In this document: one piece after another, positions 36,101 to 49,484 of the stretch
Layout of the letters: each line of letters begins with the position of its first letter
Position numbering within the stretch: position 1 is the first letter of the stretch
Source of the DNA: Malurus cyaneus samueli
Taxonomy: Eukaryota; Chordata; Aves; Passeriformes; Maluridae
DNA length: 64,000 bases
Assembly (NCBI GenBank): GCA_009741485.1
Contig: CM019219.1
Span: 5,215,216-5,279,215, forward strand
Reading direction: 5' to 3'
Notes under the pieces: model-generated
What the model saw: the letters and a program-made list of their open reading frames with translations, nothing else
Told to the model about the DNA's origin: nothing
The model's database searches: none
Translations under genes and position numbers: made by a program

Positions 36101-39100
36101 AGATTTTCTGTTGACTCAACACCAACAATTTCAGGAGGATTCCCACTCGTGGCTGTGACATTCTGTTGGTTCATACACTCAATGTGCAATAATGTCCTTT
36201 CTGAAATTTGGTGTCTTTCTTATGGTCTGCCTTGCTGCTTACTCACACTTCTGATCCATTTTCCAGTATTTCAGCCTACCCAAGGAAAATCAATGTGAGG
36301 TATGAGCACAGTCATGAGTAGTTTAAAATCTGTAATGCTTCCTGCTTGCAAATTTATGTGTTGGAAAAATTATCCAGGCAGATAATTCTGTACATCACCA
36401 TAAAGGCACCGTGGTTCCTAAAAATCATATCAGAGCCCAGTCATGACTTTTGAATGAGTATCATCCCTGCATTTAGAGCAGATCCATAGCTGCTGTACGA
36501 CTTCACAGAAAGGAAGGAAGAATTATCTCCAACTTAATTTTGTAGGAATAAAAATATTAATTTCCTTGTTTAAGGGATAAAGGATCACTAAATTCACATC
36601 AAACCCAGGCTCCTGGGCTCACAGGAAGAGCTCTGCACTCATCTTAAGGGCAGCATTTGGCCACCCATGCAAACACAATTCAATATAAATACTAAAGAAT
36701 TGCTTTCTCTTCACTTGATTGTTCTAGTGAGACAAAAAAAATCATCAAAAGGTGAATCAGTCTTGCAGCTGATACTTGCCAAGACATGAAAAAATAGGGA
36801 TGGCCTGTGAAATGAGAGACAATGGAAATAAGAGAGAAAACAAAGGAATTGTTCAAAAATACTAGATGCCATTGGATGATAATGGAGAATACCAAAACCT
36901 ATGAATGTTGCATGTGGGTTGCTGTCTGCCCTTCTTTGGGAGCACTTATATGTGTTTAAAGTGGAAATTAATGAAGATAAAATTAAAACACTTGTAATGT
37001 AAAATATTACATGCTTTCTCATAGGATTGAGACATAGCACTCAAGAGGATTAGCTTATAAAAAGTCAGATAATCCTCACTGGTGGGATAAATATAACTCA
37101 TAGAAATTCCTGAAGCGTGCTCTCCAGAAACATTTCACTAAAATTAATTTAGCAATAATATTATAATTCCTTTGGACATATTTTTCAGAAGCTGTTAAAG
37201 GTTCATCCAAGTCATGCAAAGCATTGTTTTCTAATGCACCTAAATTTCTTCAAGAACTGTTTGAAATGATGAGAAATTAAATTGATTTGAAAGCTTGGGA
37301 AAATAAACTTGGATAACTAACTTCATGAGAGTGTACAGTGCTGTGATCTGGGTTTGGACATTGAGAAACAAATTTATTATTGGCTTAGCAGTACCAGGAA
37401 TAAACAAAATGGATGAACTTGATAAGCTGATCTTGTGGAAGTAAAAGTTAAGAAGTCTCTGGAATTCTGTTTTAAGTCAAGGGGGAAAATGTTACAGAGA
37501 AGTGTTCTGGAATTACTTGGTTGGGTTATGCATAGTCTGGAAAATATGATTTATATCAACCAATTTAAAAATATCACACTGCTTTATTTGTCTAAAGGAG
37601 AATTAAAAGGTGATTTATGAAACGTCTGCACAGGGGAAAACAACTGCTCTCAAAATCCAACATTTTGGCAAAAAATGTACAGTGACATTTAATGCTTAGA
37701 AGTTGATGCTGAAAACGTTAATGTGAGAATGGATGTGAAGCCTCTTAAGCAATGAAGAAGATAATTAATATGAACAAGTGTACTAACCAATGAAATTCAT
37801 GTTTATGTGTATTACCAACAAAATCCTTACTTTTCCATTAAGCAAGGGTTACAGACATTCCTAATATATTATTTGCAAACTTACTGATTTTAAAATATAC
37901 TTTGGAAAACAATTTGAAATTATAATGTTCACAAAATGATTTAATTTTTAACACAGTCACAGATTTTTGGGTAGAGTTTATTGTCTTTTATGAGTCCTGA
38001 GAAATGGTCTCTGTGATAAGGTGGTAGGGATGATTTAAGCAGAATCAGGACAGAGCAACAGGGCAGGTGTGAGGCTGTGAATGCACTAAACACATTATTA
38101 TTTATTATGGGACCAATCTTTGCAGCGTATCTGTCACTGAAATTCAGATTTGTTTGCTTCTATCCCATAGTCCAGATTCCTTAGCTGTCAGCTTAATACA
38201 GGCATTTCAAAAAATGGCAAAAAAAAGTTTTTATGATGACTCCAACAATATTATTCAATTATTTTGTCATTTGTCTGCTCATTTACAGCATGACAACATC
38301 GCCTTTGTGGGGTGTCAATGAGTTGAAGTAAATCTCTTTATGCAGTGGAGAATAATTTCATGTAGGCAACAGACTCATGTTTATTTTTCCAAGCTATAAT
38401 GGCACTCCTCTAGGTCAGCAAAAAGCCCTCAGTCTCTTTTGAGGAAACCTCTTCCTGAAGCTGAGGCGTGAATGCCACAACTGAGTAAATATTTTATTTT
38501 CATATATCACCACCAGCACCGTAATACAAACTTTTCAAGGTAAATAGCTTCAGAAATTGCAATTGTGATACCCGAATGTGTTGGAGCCAGGCTTTGCAGC
38601 GCAGAATCAAAAGTAAATAGTGAATCCTAAAGTGCCTTGGGTTTTCTGTCTGCTGCAATTTTGGTTTGACAGCTCTGGGGAAGCAGAAACTGGAGGTGCC
38701 AAGAGGCACAAAGCTGCTGTAGTACAGCCTTAACAGAGATTCTAAGCCTTGTAAGTAGCAGTATCAATTTTGTGCCCAGAAATAGTGAGATTTTGTGATT
38801 GGTCTGGAGGAGCAGGATGGAGATTCAACTGGAAGCCACATGTGCAGAAAAGCTTTCTGATCAAACCCAGGACAAAAGGTGAGCCTGGCTTTAGCTTGAA
38901 ACAGCAACAGCTTCTTCCTTTTGGCATCTGAAGGACTAAAACCTTAGCTAAGGTGTTTAAGTGCCTAACTCTCCTGCAGAATATTGTGGTATTAGTCACA
39001 AATCTGTCTTTGGCACTTGGATAAATGAGTTAATTTTCAGAGAGGTTGGAACACGTAATTTTTCCCCTCCAGTGAGTCCAGCCTGGGTCCCTGTGTGAAA

Positions 39101-39334
39101 TGGGTTTTGCAGGGGGTGGGTTTTTAGGGGAGAATGAAGATGCACCCAGCAGTGCCCTGCCTGCCCATGGTGCTGCAAAACTGAAAGAGCAGCACCAGTC
39201 CCATTCTCAGACACTCACTGCAGTTAATGAAACACAAAAACAGCCCAGTGTGCTATGACTAAACCTTTAATTACCTCTCTGAATGATGGAGAGAGGCTAA
39301 AATCTGATACACATGTTTAATTGCTGGCAATTAC

Positions 39335-39355
39335 AAAAAAAAAAGAAAAAAAAAA
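39335..39355 (+). repeat. A-rich tract
   Basis: Ten A, one G, ten A. A homopolymer-like run without an attached element. Confidence 0.9.
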
Positions 39356-42300
39356 GAACTCTTTTTGGAACACGCCGAGGGTATTTTGCAATATTGTTTC
39401 AACACTGTAATGACAACTGCACTCCTCTTAGCAAGGGGCTGACAGGAAATTTCTTCCATTAATTTTAGTGGAGCAGGATTAGGCCCAGTGTTGCAAGGAA
39501 TGGACACCTTCAGCAAAAAATCAGTGTTGGATTGGAAGGGTTTCTTTCATCGGTTCTTTGGTTAAGCAGATCCCTCTTTGTAAGACATGGCTTTTCTTTG
39601 GAAATAACTGTGAGATGTTCCACAGCACCGTGGCTTGTGTTTGCAGATAAAAGATGTCCCATGAGCTTCAGCAGGATTTTTTCAGGTGATTAAATCACCA
39701 TGGCTGTCATACTGCTCCCCAAACTCTACCATCCTCTCTTTATCTTTACTCAATTTCTTAATTTCTTATGAGAAAATTCATGAAAGCTTGTTAAAAATTG
39801 TCTCAATAAATTACTGGCAAAACTTGAAGAAAGAAGAGCAAGATTTTCCCTGATTTCTGTATTCAGTGACAGTAATAGTAATAAAAAGGTGATGTTTCCT
39901 ATAAAATTGGCAAAAGCAGAAAAAATTATCCCCCAGTTGATTTAATACGTGTTGCTGAGCCACTGATTCAACACCCCTAAAGTCTGATTGATAATGTAGC
40001 TATCAAAATCTCATAATGTGCCATCTAAAAGTGTATCTAATCTTACTGAAACCAGGCCCAGTGGGTTTAGAACCTGGTTGCAAAGTTCAAGGATTTCTCA
40101 GGAGAGGGAATGAAGCACCAGCTAGTGCCATGGCTTTGGGCTGCACTTGAAAAGAAAGGTTTGTTGAGGACTCAAATTGTTCCTTGCCTGATTAAGTGAA
40201 AAATAAATTTTGTAATGGACATGTAATCAGCCTGTTTTAAGTGTTTCCTGTATCATCACGCTCAAACATCCTCTGAGAACCTCATTACCTTCTATAAATT
40301 CAGTATTTCAATGAAGTGGGAAATAAGTGATATCTCCAGATGAGGTTGGAGGAAAAGGTTCTCCAATGATGAATTTACAGATGGGGAAGAAAGGCATTGA
40401 GAGCTTGAGTAATAAACCGAAATCTGAGGAAAGAGGCAAATCCAGGTGTTCCTGCTGTCTCACCTGTCCTTCCCTTGCAGGTGCCGTTCTGCTGGGAGGT
40501 GAAATTCATCCTGCTGCAGCAACAGAACCCAGGATCTGCAACCCTGCAGCTCTTTGGGAATTCTGCTGGCTCTCTCTCTGCTTCCTTCCACTAGATTGAG
40601 CCCACCTTCAGTAAAAATGTGATGTGCAGCCACAGCAAGGGAAGATTTTTGCAGATACCTCATGAGAAAAAGGCCAATATTCACAAGGGCATGTAGCCAT
40701 GCTCTGAAATGCAATAAGTTGAAACATCCTAGCTGGAGGTAGGTGGTTCCTCTGGCCTCTAAAGCCTTCCACCTGGTTGTCAGGTCTTTAAAAAATAGCG
40801 GGTGGCTATTAAAAAATACCCCAGTGGTGGGTACAATTACAGGGAGAGCAGTATTGAAAGCCTGAGCAGGACAGAGTGCAGTTTTTCAGGTGTTACACTG
40901 GAGGGTCTGCAAAGTCCTTGGCAGGCAGAAGAAAGGAAATGTGGCTGATGAGGTGAATTTTTATGCATTTTGTTCTAGGAAGAAATAAAGTTGGGAGCCT
41001 GAAGGGGAAGGGGATGAAGAAAGCTCGAGCACATTGCTGTGCCTGCTCTGTCTGCGGGGCTGCACCTGCTCAGAGGGAGCTCCTGGGATCCCAGACCAGG
41101 GAAAAGGAGCCTTGGCTGTGGGAAGAACTGCTGGGGGACATTTAATGTGAGGCTGTTACGTTTTCCTGTGATGTATAAGCTATTTAGAATGTTCTAAACT
41201 CAGATGTGGCGCTGGTAAAATGTCTGTGTTTGCTTGGGCCTTTATGAGAAATAGAAAAACTCTGAAATTTCACACAATGAGCCATTACTCCATCTCAGTG
41301 TCTCTAGCTTCCACTGATGACAATCTGCATGTGCCACCTCACTTTTAATTAAAAAAATCACTCATTAGGAGGCCAAAAGCTTGTCTAGTGAGAGGAGTCT
41401 AGTGCAGAATCTTGAGCTCTATTTGCATCTGTTCCCTGGCATGCCATGCACAGAAGGCTTTTAAGTGGTGTGAAGAATGAGTGCTGTGTGAAACAGTGGG
41501 GTTCAGGTTTGATGTGATATCCTGGGCCTTGGCAAAACCCCATAATTGTTCATCCAAACTTAAATACACCAATTTGTGTGATGGGAGCATGAAGACGAAG
41601 TCCTCACCTGAAAGCTGCCTTGAAACTGCCACAAAACATGTTAAAATTGGTCAAAATATTGAAAACTTTCTGCTTCATTTCTCAGTGTGGACACTCAGAC
41701 AATCCATGAGTGTCTCTTAGCTCCAGCTAGTGAAGGGAAGTGGTTTTGTCCCCTGCACATCTGGATTTGTCTGCTGGTGTAGCAGGAACAGCTGTGAGCT
41801 TGGACTGGTGGACTTTCAACCTCACTCATATTTCCATCTGGGAAGACTGTGTGCCCCACCAAGCAAACCTGTGCTTCTCCCCACCAGTGATGAGAAACAC
41901 AGAAATTACCTCTGAGATGCTCATTCCTCCTTGTTTAAGAGGTTTAGGATCTATTTAATTGGCTGTTTTTCCACAGAAACTGATTTTGTGGGGTAGCTGT
42001 GCCACTCCAAGGTCTTATTGAAGCATCAGCTCACAGTCAAGCAGCTGGTTTCCTTCCTTTGAGAAAACACGGGTGCTGTTCCATTTATTCTGGAGTTACC
42101 TTTTTGCGCCAGTTTTCTCAGTGGGGTGTTTGCCATCCATCCTTTTCCATCCCACACATGCACTTGTAGCATCATACAACTGTCCCTGCCACAGGCTCGT
42201 GAGAGAAGTGATGAAAAGTAACTTCAAAATGAAGGATGATTTAAAAACAAATAAACAAATGCAGCAAAAGGAAATATATTTGATTTTGCTTTGTTTTCTA

Positions 42301-45300
42301 TTAGTTTCTACTGATTATTTCTAATACACACAACAAGAAATATTTACCTGACACCAGTGCCACACACCTCACTGTAACCTGTTCAGAACAAATACCAGGT
42401 ATTTGGGGTTTAGCAAACTCTGCAGCCACGAGACATTTTTATTTCCCTACATGTTGTGGAAGGTCTTGTGTTTCTTTTGGAGCCATAATGGAAAGAACAG
42501 ATCCACAGCTTTGGAATTCATTCTTTCTTGTACTGAAACTGCCTGAATTTCATGACATTCAGACATGTAGAAAGTTCACCTTTTCTCCCTCAGGCACTGG
42601 AGAATGACGAATAACCATGGTGGTGGTGGGGAAATCACTTTTTACTGTTATTATTATTACCTGTCTTACCAGTAAAGGTTTATATTAAATTCTGCTGCTT
42701 TTCTTAAGTTATTACTCGAGATTAAGTTTGTGAGTGGAGAAAAAGGTCTGAAAATATGGTTTAGATAGAACCAAAAGCATTTAAATGAAAACCAAGTATT
42801 TCCAAGGCTGGTCAAAGAAAACTTTCTTATGCTAGCAATAAATTAGTTTTCTTCCATGATGGGCACATGCAATGAAAGTAAAAAAACTGCAAACAGAAGG
42901 GACAGTCCTCAGTGCCTTTCTCAGGATGATGTGGCAATAATGTCTCTCTCCACTAAAACAGTTCAGCTCACCAAGAACATATCCAGAGGTAGCTGATTTC
43001 ATCCTGCATCTTCAGATCACAAGGAAAAAGTATTTTAAAAAACTATGGATCAAGATTGAATCCCTTCCAAAGGTAATCAGGTTTGTTCAGGTGTGTCTGC
43101 CTTTTTAACCTGGGATTACATGAAGATTCCTTTTCATGCCTTTCCAAGACCTGAATTTTGGTGTGCAAAAGCTGATCCCAAGGCACATTTTCTGATAAAT
43201 GTCCTGGGGAAAACACTGGGTGTGCTTTTTGATGCTCATGGTAGCTGTTCACCTCCCTTCTCTGAGGGGCAGATGAGCACATGGTGAGGGAATGATCTTT
43301 ATTTGCACCATTTTCAGTGACTGCCCAAGTGTCCAAATTGTCTAATCATATTGTGTGTGCACAGTACTGCATAAAAATGACCTTTCCACCTTGTTTTGAA
43401 GCCACGGTTTCTGTGGGTGTTTGTACTTGCAGTATCTCAAGTAACAAATCTTTGGTAAAAGCATCTCCTTGGTACCTGAAAACAAAATCTCTAAAGTACG
43501 CAGGAATCTCAGTTTCACCAAAAATATCTCCACTGGTATGAGCAACAAGAAATGCTCACAAGTTAACATCTTTACAAAATAGCTAACTCCCCTTAAAACA
43601 AAAACTTGAAAAAGAAGTGGAGCTTTGGCTTCCTGAGGCAGCCTATTAAGCATCTCACTGACGCTCCAATTACTGATAAAGTCAAAGAAAATTTTAAATG
43701 TCTTCATCTGGGTAGGATGAAGCCTGTAATTCTGAATGAAAACTTATGCAAATCTTGGTGAGAATGTGTTTGCCAGCATTTCCATTGCTCTTGCTTTGTT
43801 CAGAGCATAGCAATCAGCTGGAATTTATCCCTGAACCCTTTATTTTAGAGAATGGGAAAAAGATGTGTACGTGGCAGAGTTAGATAGCAGGGCACAGAAA
43901 TATTATTTTCTTACGTGCATTTTGCATGAAAAACCTATGAGCCATTCATGCTTTTCAAAACTGCCTGAGGAGCTTTTGCTGTCCTGACTTTGGACAGGTA
44001 AATTCTGCCTCCCTTCCCTCAACACATGCCTGGTGGCAATGGAAATCAGGGACATTTTGTACTCTGAAAGTCCATGAGAAATTTCAAGATCGTGACATTT
44101 GGAAACTTAGATGGCACAAATTTAGGAGAGGAAGAATCCTCTTTATTCTAGGAATACGTGTGAATGTGAAGAATCAAAACAAGTATTCCTACAACAATCC
44201 TAAAAGCAGTTTAGGGTTTGTTTTCAGCTGCTGTAAATTGACGAAATGACAATAATTTACACAGATCTAAGACACAGCCCTTTGAAAAGGTGGATTTGTG
44301 ACCTTTGCTTGATTGCTGGATACAGATTTAAGTACCAGAGTGAAGTGTCCAATTTTAACAATTTTGGCATGTACCTTCTTCACTCTGGACTTCCACACCA
44401 CCCCAAAAGCAGAGCAGCTCCTTCAGTAAAAGTTTTAGAAATACTGGGAAACCAAGAATCTTTTCTTTTTGATATTTGCTTTTAGATGGGCTTACATATA
44501 ATCCCTTTTAAATTACTGTGCCTATGGAAGTTTGCATGATAAGGCTCCTTATAAATTAGACTGTATTATGTAGTATTGAATGTTGAAATACTGAGTTATA
44601 TTGGCGAGACGATATCTTATAATTAGAGTTTGGTTTCACCTTCTAAATGGAAGTATTGACTGCTCCTCAGCCTGAGAGCACTGCTAGCTGCTCAATGCAC
44701 ATCCCTGTCTCTTAAAACTCCACATATTTGTAGGGATGGTTTCTAGTATGTAGTACTTGATTTACTTGATTTTATTTTATTATATAGTATTATATTTTTT
44801 AGGCAAATGAAGGCAGAATGTTAAACTAAATGCAAGATTTTCAGAAGCAGAAGCCTAAAGTTAAAGGTTTGTTTTTTTTAATATATATTTGTGCAGGGCC
44901 CTCTGCAGAAGAGCTGGACACCATATGGTGATGCCCTTAGATCCTATTGAGAGCTACTGACCTCCCAGCACTGGAAACCAGGTGACTTTATTGCCAAAAT
45001 ATGTAGAAAGTTGACCAATACTGGTGACCAAATGGCCTTCTGAATCAAAGGGAGAGTTTCTGGTTCAAGTCCTGTCAGTGTGCAGAACACTTTGACACCT
45101 TTCTTTCTATAACATTTCAGTATAATTATATATTTTGCATATACAGGGCCACGACAATTTTAGGTATCTGACCAGTTTCAATTGACTTTTTTTATAAGAC
45201 ATAGCTAGGGATCAGCAGCAGCATAAAGGAAGGAAGAATACCTCATAAAGAATGAAAAGTAGTAGAGGATTTTGAAGGCCACAGATGTCCATTCTCATGC

Positions 45301-48072
45301 AAAGTGGAACCAGTTTTGAAATTGGGTTAACTTAATAGGCTGTGAATTATACAAGCTCTTTAAGTTAATCTGATTTCATAGCCACCTTAGCGTATCCACA
45401 CTTAACTGTCTGAGGACCAGAGCACGAGGCCTTTGAAGTGTCAGATGAGGTGGATATTGCTGCAAAATTCTGTGCCATCAGAGGATGCTGCTGGTGGTAT
45501 CTGCTCCTGAAAGGTATTTGAACCTCAATCTATGGCATGAATAGGTTGGTTCAGGAAACGTCATTGCCAGCACTCGTTCTCTTGGAGTGATGACAAATGG
45601 TTATGCTGTTCCTCTCCATTGTGTGCACAGCTCTCTGATGTTATTCCATCCTCTTTGCTATATCACAAAGATCATTCAGATTCTGATTGAAGTCCCTGGC
45701 ATCTCACTTCCAATGCCCTGCGGCATTAACACATTGCATGATTCTGTTTCAACATCCTTTGCTTCTTGGCAGAGATTTCCTTCTATATTCCAAGCCTAGA
45801 CAGTGCATGAAAGGATTTCTGAGCTTTTATACAACAGTCTTGGCTGCTTTTTTCCCCTTTTCATTTTTTTTTTTTTTTTTTTTTTAGGCAGTGACTAACT
45901 CGTCTATCTCCCCTTAGCTGTAATGAAGACATGTGAATTACACTGAGGTTACCTGAAGGTAAATGTCCCTGTGGGATTCAACACAAATGTTGCCAGAAAT
46001 GAGGCATTTTGATAACAGATTTTTTGGTTTTTTTGACAAATGAAAAATGTAAAATCTCAGATTTCTTTTATCCTGATTCAATTGAAAACCAATTCATACA
46101 TGTGTGTGCATATTCATACATCTATCTATAAATATATATGTATATAAAAACCCCACACACATTTCAGTGATTGAACTTTTCAGCAAAGCCAATGTGCGCA
46201 GATATTTTTTGTGAGACGGAATTTTCTTTGGGAAAACTGATTCTTCAAACCTTTTTGTACCTGTTCCAAGCAGAACAACAGCCTGGCTTGAAACTGCTTG
46301 GAAGGCATTTTATACCAGTCCATCCAAAAAGATTGTTATAAAGAAGTAGTGTGCTCAATCCCTGTCTCAGGAAAGAATAATAAATTTACAAGTGCTCAAA
46401 AGCCTCTGAAATAGCCACTTGTGCCTTTCCTAGCCTAATGCAGAGCACATTAGATAATGAAAGTAAACAGAAAATGCACACAGCAATATTTCCTGTAGCA
46501 CATAACTGCATCCTCACCTAAATGCTAATCACAAGCCGATACTTGCCTACGTAAATCTAATCAGTTCCTTTCAGAATTGCATGAGGAGTGATCCCTTTCA
46601 TCTGCATGGGAAAACATCCAAATCAAGTATCACATTTGTGTCCTTTAATAGCACTGTTTTCTCTGAAACACATAGCAACAGGCTCTCCCCTTCTCACAAG
46701 TGTCCTGACAGCAACACCATCATGCTCATTTTAATTTCCACAGCATCTAGCTCTGGTGGCAGGAGGATTTTTAGCTACCTGGACATATATCCTGCCTGGT
46801 ACTGAGGAAATTCAGCTCCAAGAAGGTGTTTTGTCCCTGCACACAGCTGGGTGGTGTGTTGATGTTGGGTGTGATGAGATAGAGATGCAGGACTTTTGGC
46901 TGATGCAAACCAGTGTAGCTCTGATCCAAAGGAATGATTCTTGTCTGCCGAACATAAACAAAAAAATGGTGTTGATTGTTCAGGGTTTGCTTTTAAAGCA
47001 AGGGAGGTGGATAAAATCAAGGCTTTGAGTTTGATCAGTTGTTTTGTTGAACTTCTGCCCCATCCTTCACATGGGGGAGAGGACCAGGGATATCCTTCCC
47101 TCTGCTCAGCTTCACCATCCTCTGCAGTTTTGGGAGCCAATTTTCCACAGCATTATGTGTGTGGTAGAGGTTATGGTGAAATGATTCCATCACGTTTCTC
47201 CCCAGCAGCTGCCGATTTCACCTTGGTGAGGGCAAACCCCAGGTGGAGAAGGTGCAACCTGACATCCTTTGGGTTGTATAACTCATGCAGGTCCTGGCTT
47301 GTGTGCACCCAGCTGTGGGAATGGGAATTTTGAGGCTGAACGGGAAAATGTCCATGGATGTTGGGAAGAGTGACTCGGTTTGTGAACTCCTTTGATTGAA
47401 ACTGAGTTAATTTTCAAGAAATTAAAAATTTCTCTGGGCCCACTCTAGGCTCTGTCCCCTTCCTGCATCTGGCTTTCAGTCTCTGTGTATCACTTTCCAA
47501 AATGGGAGAGGAGCAAAGCCACAGAGGGGGAATAACTATGGAAAAATGCTGCTTTACTGCGCTTCATGGCAATGGAAACCATGAAGGAACTGCAGAAAGC
47601 AAGGAGGGATATTTGGTTGGAGGTTTTATTTTCTAACAGTTTTAACATTATCTCATCTCCTTCAGGCAGGCAAAAATAAAACAAAAGTTTTTACATTGAG
47701 CCCAGGGTGAAATTTAGCAGAGAATTAAACCTAAAATAGAATGAGAAGTGTTCTGTGCATCTTTTGTTTCACAGATTTAAAAGTTGTGTGGATTGGCTGC
47801 CACACATTTTTTTTCTTGTCAGACTCCCAAAAAAGCAATTATGTAAGTCCTCATGAGTCACCAGCATTGTTTTGTTTCATAAAATGAAAATGCTTTACCA
47901 ATGAATTGCCTCTGAGAGTGCAAAAGAGCATATATAAAACTCAGTCTGCTTCTGCTTCACCCCTTCATAACTCAAAAGTGAATAAGTAAATTATAGCTAC
48001 TGAACACCATTTTGTGTTATTGAAGAGAAGTAAAGTTAAGGCTTATTCACGTGTAACTAAAACCATGTTGTT
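39356..48072. other. Non-coding DNA, no gene seen
   Basis: No exon or transposon recognised in 8.7 kb. The longest frames (121-130 codons near 43342-43707 and 46775-47333) do not resemble known proteins. A small hairpin, AATAGC/GCTATT, lies at about 40795-40812. A B-box-like GGTTCAAGTCC at 45063-45073 lacks a foldable T-stem, so it is not called a tRNA. Confidence 0.75.
45864..45885 (+). repeat. Poly(T) run, 22 T
   Basis: An uninterrupted T run followed by AGGCAG. Together they look like a 3' splice acceptor, but no open exon or donor follows, so it is recorded only as a homopolymer. Confidence 0.9.
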
Positions 48073-48163
48073 GAGCAACCTTTAATAAACCACTGAAGGC
48101 AAGATAAACCTTAACAGAAAACCTGCTTTACTTAATATTTACCAGATATTGTTATTCCCAATA
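48073..48163 (+). repeat. Direct repeat, copy A (partner at 49410)
   Basis: From GAGCAACCTTTAATAAACC to ATTCCCAATA this segment matches 49410-49484 with three substitutions in 75 aligned bases. Copy A has a 16-bp stretch (after AAACCTT) that copy B lacks. Copy A also ends in a perfect 8-bp stem, AGATATTG (48144-48151) with CAATATCT (48159-48166). I recognise no repeat family. Confidence 0.85.
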
Positions 48164-48713
48164 TCTTTAGAGCTAAAGTGCCTTAAATCTAAGCTCCAAC
48201 TTTCTGCTGTAAGAGAACTTGGAAGAGGTCATGTTTTGAGCATATGTGTAAAGAAGCATTCCATAATTGATTTATTAACATATGAGGTAATATTTATGAT
48301 TTTCTTTTTGAAATATATGAAAGCGAGCTATAACTGTATAATCCTGTATGATCTATTAAACAAAAATCTGCTTCTAAAGTCCAAGGAAAGAGCAAAAGAG
48401 GAGGGAGGGAAGCAAGAAAGCCAGTAGAGTGTATTTTGTGATGGCTAAAGGTTATTCTCCAAAGGACAAATTAATGTAATTTGTACTGGGTACGGATCAC
48501 ACTAGATGTTTTATTTGCATTCTTTCACATCTCAGGAGAGGTGTTGCTAAATAACTCCAAATGGGGAAAAAGGAAAGGAATAACCTGTATTTAAGTGCAA
48601 ACGCTGCAGTTTTCAGGCAGCAATGTCACAGCAGGTACAGGGGCTCAGGAACACCACCTTAAGAAGAGTCTCGATGCCCAGGACTTTTGCATGCTGCCTC
48701 TACTCCCCCTTCC
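48164..48713. other. Non-coding DNA between duplicated segments
   Basis: AT-rich up to about 48590, then becoming GC-richer. No gene recognised. Frames that start here and run past 48806 cross an assembly-made duplication and should be ignored. Confidence 0.7.
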
Positions 48714-48902
48714 TTTTCTGCACACAATTTCCGAAATGCGAAGCACATGCTGGCTCGCTCTGTGGCACAGGTCCCTCTCCAGCAGCCCCTGTTCTCTCTC
48801 TATCAANCTTTTTCTGCACACAATTTCCGAAATGCGAAGCACATGCTGGCTCGCTCTGTGGCACAGGTCCCTCTCCAGCAGCCCCTGTTCTCTCTCTATC
48901 AA
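48714..48902. other. Assembly artefact: 93-bp duplication around a single N
   Basis: 48714-48806 and 48810-48902 are identical, offset by 96 bp, with one unresolved base at 48807 between them. Identical flanks around a single placeholder N are the mark of two overlapping contig ends joined without merging. The true sequence most likely has one copy. Frames of 122-215 codons crossing here show an internal repeat for this reason. Confidence 0.93.
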
Positions 48903-48929
48903 AGTCAGAGCTGCCTTTGAAGTTGAAGT

Positions 48930-49160
48930 TGTGCCTCTCCCCATCCCCGCGCTCCGCGGAGCCGATGCCGCAGCAGCGCTCGTTCGGCTGCGCTCACAGC
49001 ACCGGGCATTCACTCACCCCTGGGCTGCTCCGAGCCTTCAATCACCGCCTGGACACGCCATCTGAGCCTACAGGTGGTCCAGCTGCCTCCTCCGTGTCTG
49101 GCTACAATTTAGTTGCCATTCCGCGGTTCGGGTCGTCCCGAGCTGTGACCTTTGGGATCG
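48930..49160. promoter_or_regulatory. CpG-rich islet
   Basis: About eleven CpGs fall in the 50 bp from 48947, including the perfect 12-bp palindrome GCTCCGCGGAGC (48951-48962). More follow up to CCGCGGTTCGGGTCGTCCCGAG near 49122-49143. Downstream are TGACCTTTG (a nuclear-receptor-type half-site) and an E-box CACGTG at 49264-49269. It could be a small promoter/enhancer or the GC-rich core of an unrecognised inserted element such as a solo LTR. Confidence 0.4.
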
Positions 49161-49409
49161 CCCCAGCTCCCTCCAGTCATTTCCATGTGCTTTCCCCAGG
49201 CTGTGCATCATCTGGGCTGCTGCTTTATTCTGGGATGATGTTACAGGAAAACAATGAATTTAGCACGTGATGTTTTAAAAGTTCTTTTTAACAGTGAGCT
49301 TAGCACATGACTCTCAATGAGGAGAATGCTTGAAGTTGCTCAAGGTGGGATTGATGGAATTGGAGATCATGGGCAGTGGGCACTGACACACAACCACAGC
49401 ATTTCCTGT

Positions 49410-49484
49410 GAGCAACCTTTAATAAATCACTGAAGGCAATATAAACCTTTACTTGATATTTACCAGATATTGTTATTCCCAATA
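49410..49484 (+). repeat. Direct repeat, copy B (partner at 48073)
   Basis: Near-identical to 48073-48163 in the same orientation, 1337 bp downstream, and lacking 16 bp present in copy A. Similarity ends sharply at both edges. It could be a local duplication or two members of an unrecognised repeat family. Note that an assembly fault lies between the copies. Confidence 0.85.

Larger units (their letters stand above)
31787..39334. other. Non-coding DNA, no gene seen
   Basis: Apart from the short repeat at 32530 and the motif cluster at 33134-33181, nothing was recognised in this 7.5-kb stretch. The longest frame is 109 codons (36711-37040, minus). The composition is steadily AT-rich, most so at 37100-38000. 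Confidence 0.75.

Noticed and set aside
45040..45085. tRNA-like segment with B-box GGTTCAAGTCC
   Set aside because: The T-stem does not pair and no A-box or acceptor stem is found at the right distance.
48595..49270. Frames of 122-215 codons, some with an internal repeated segment
   Set aside because: They cross the N at 48807 and the false 93-bp duplication; the repeated segment is an assembly artefact.
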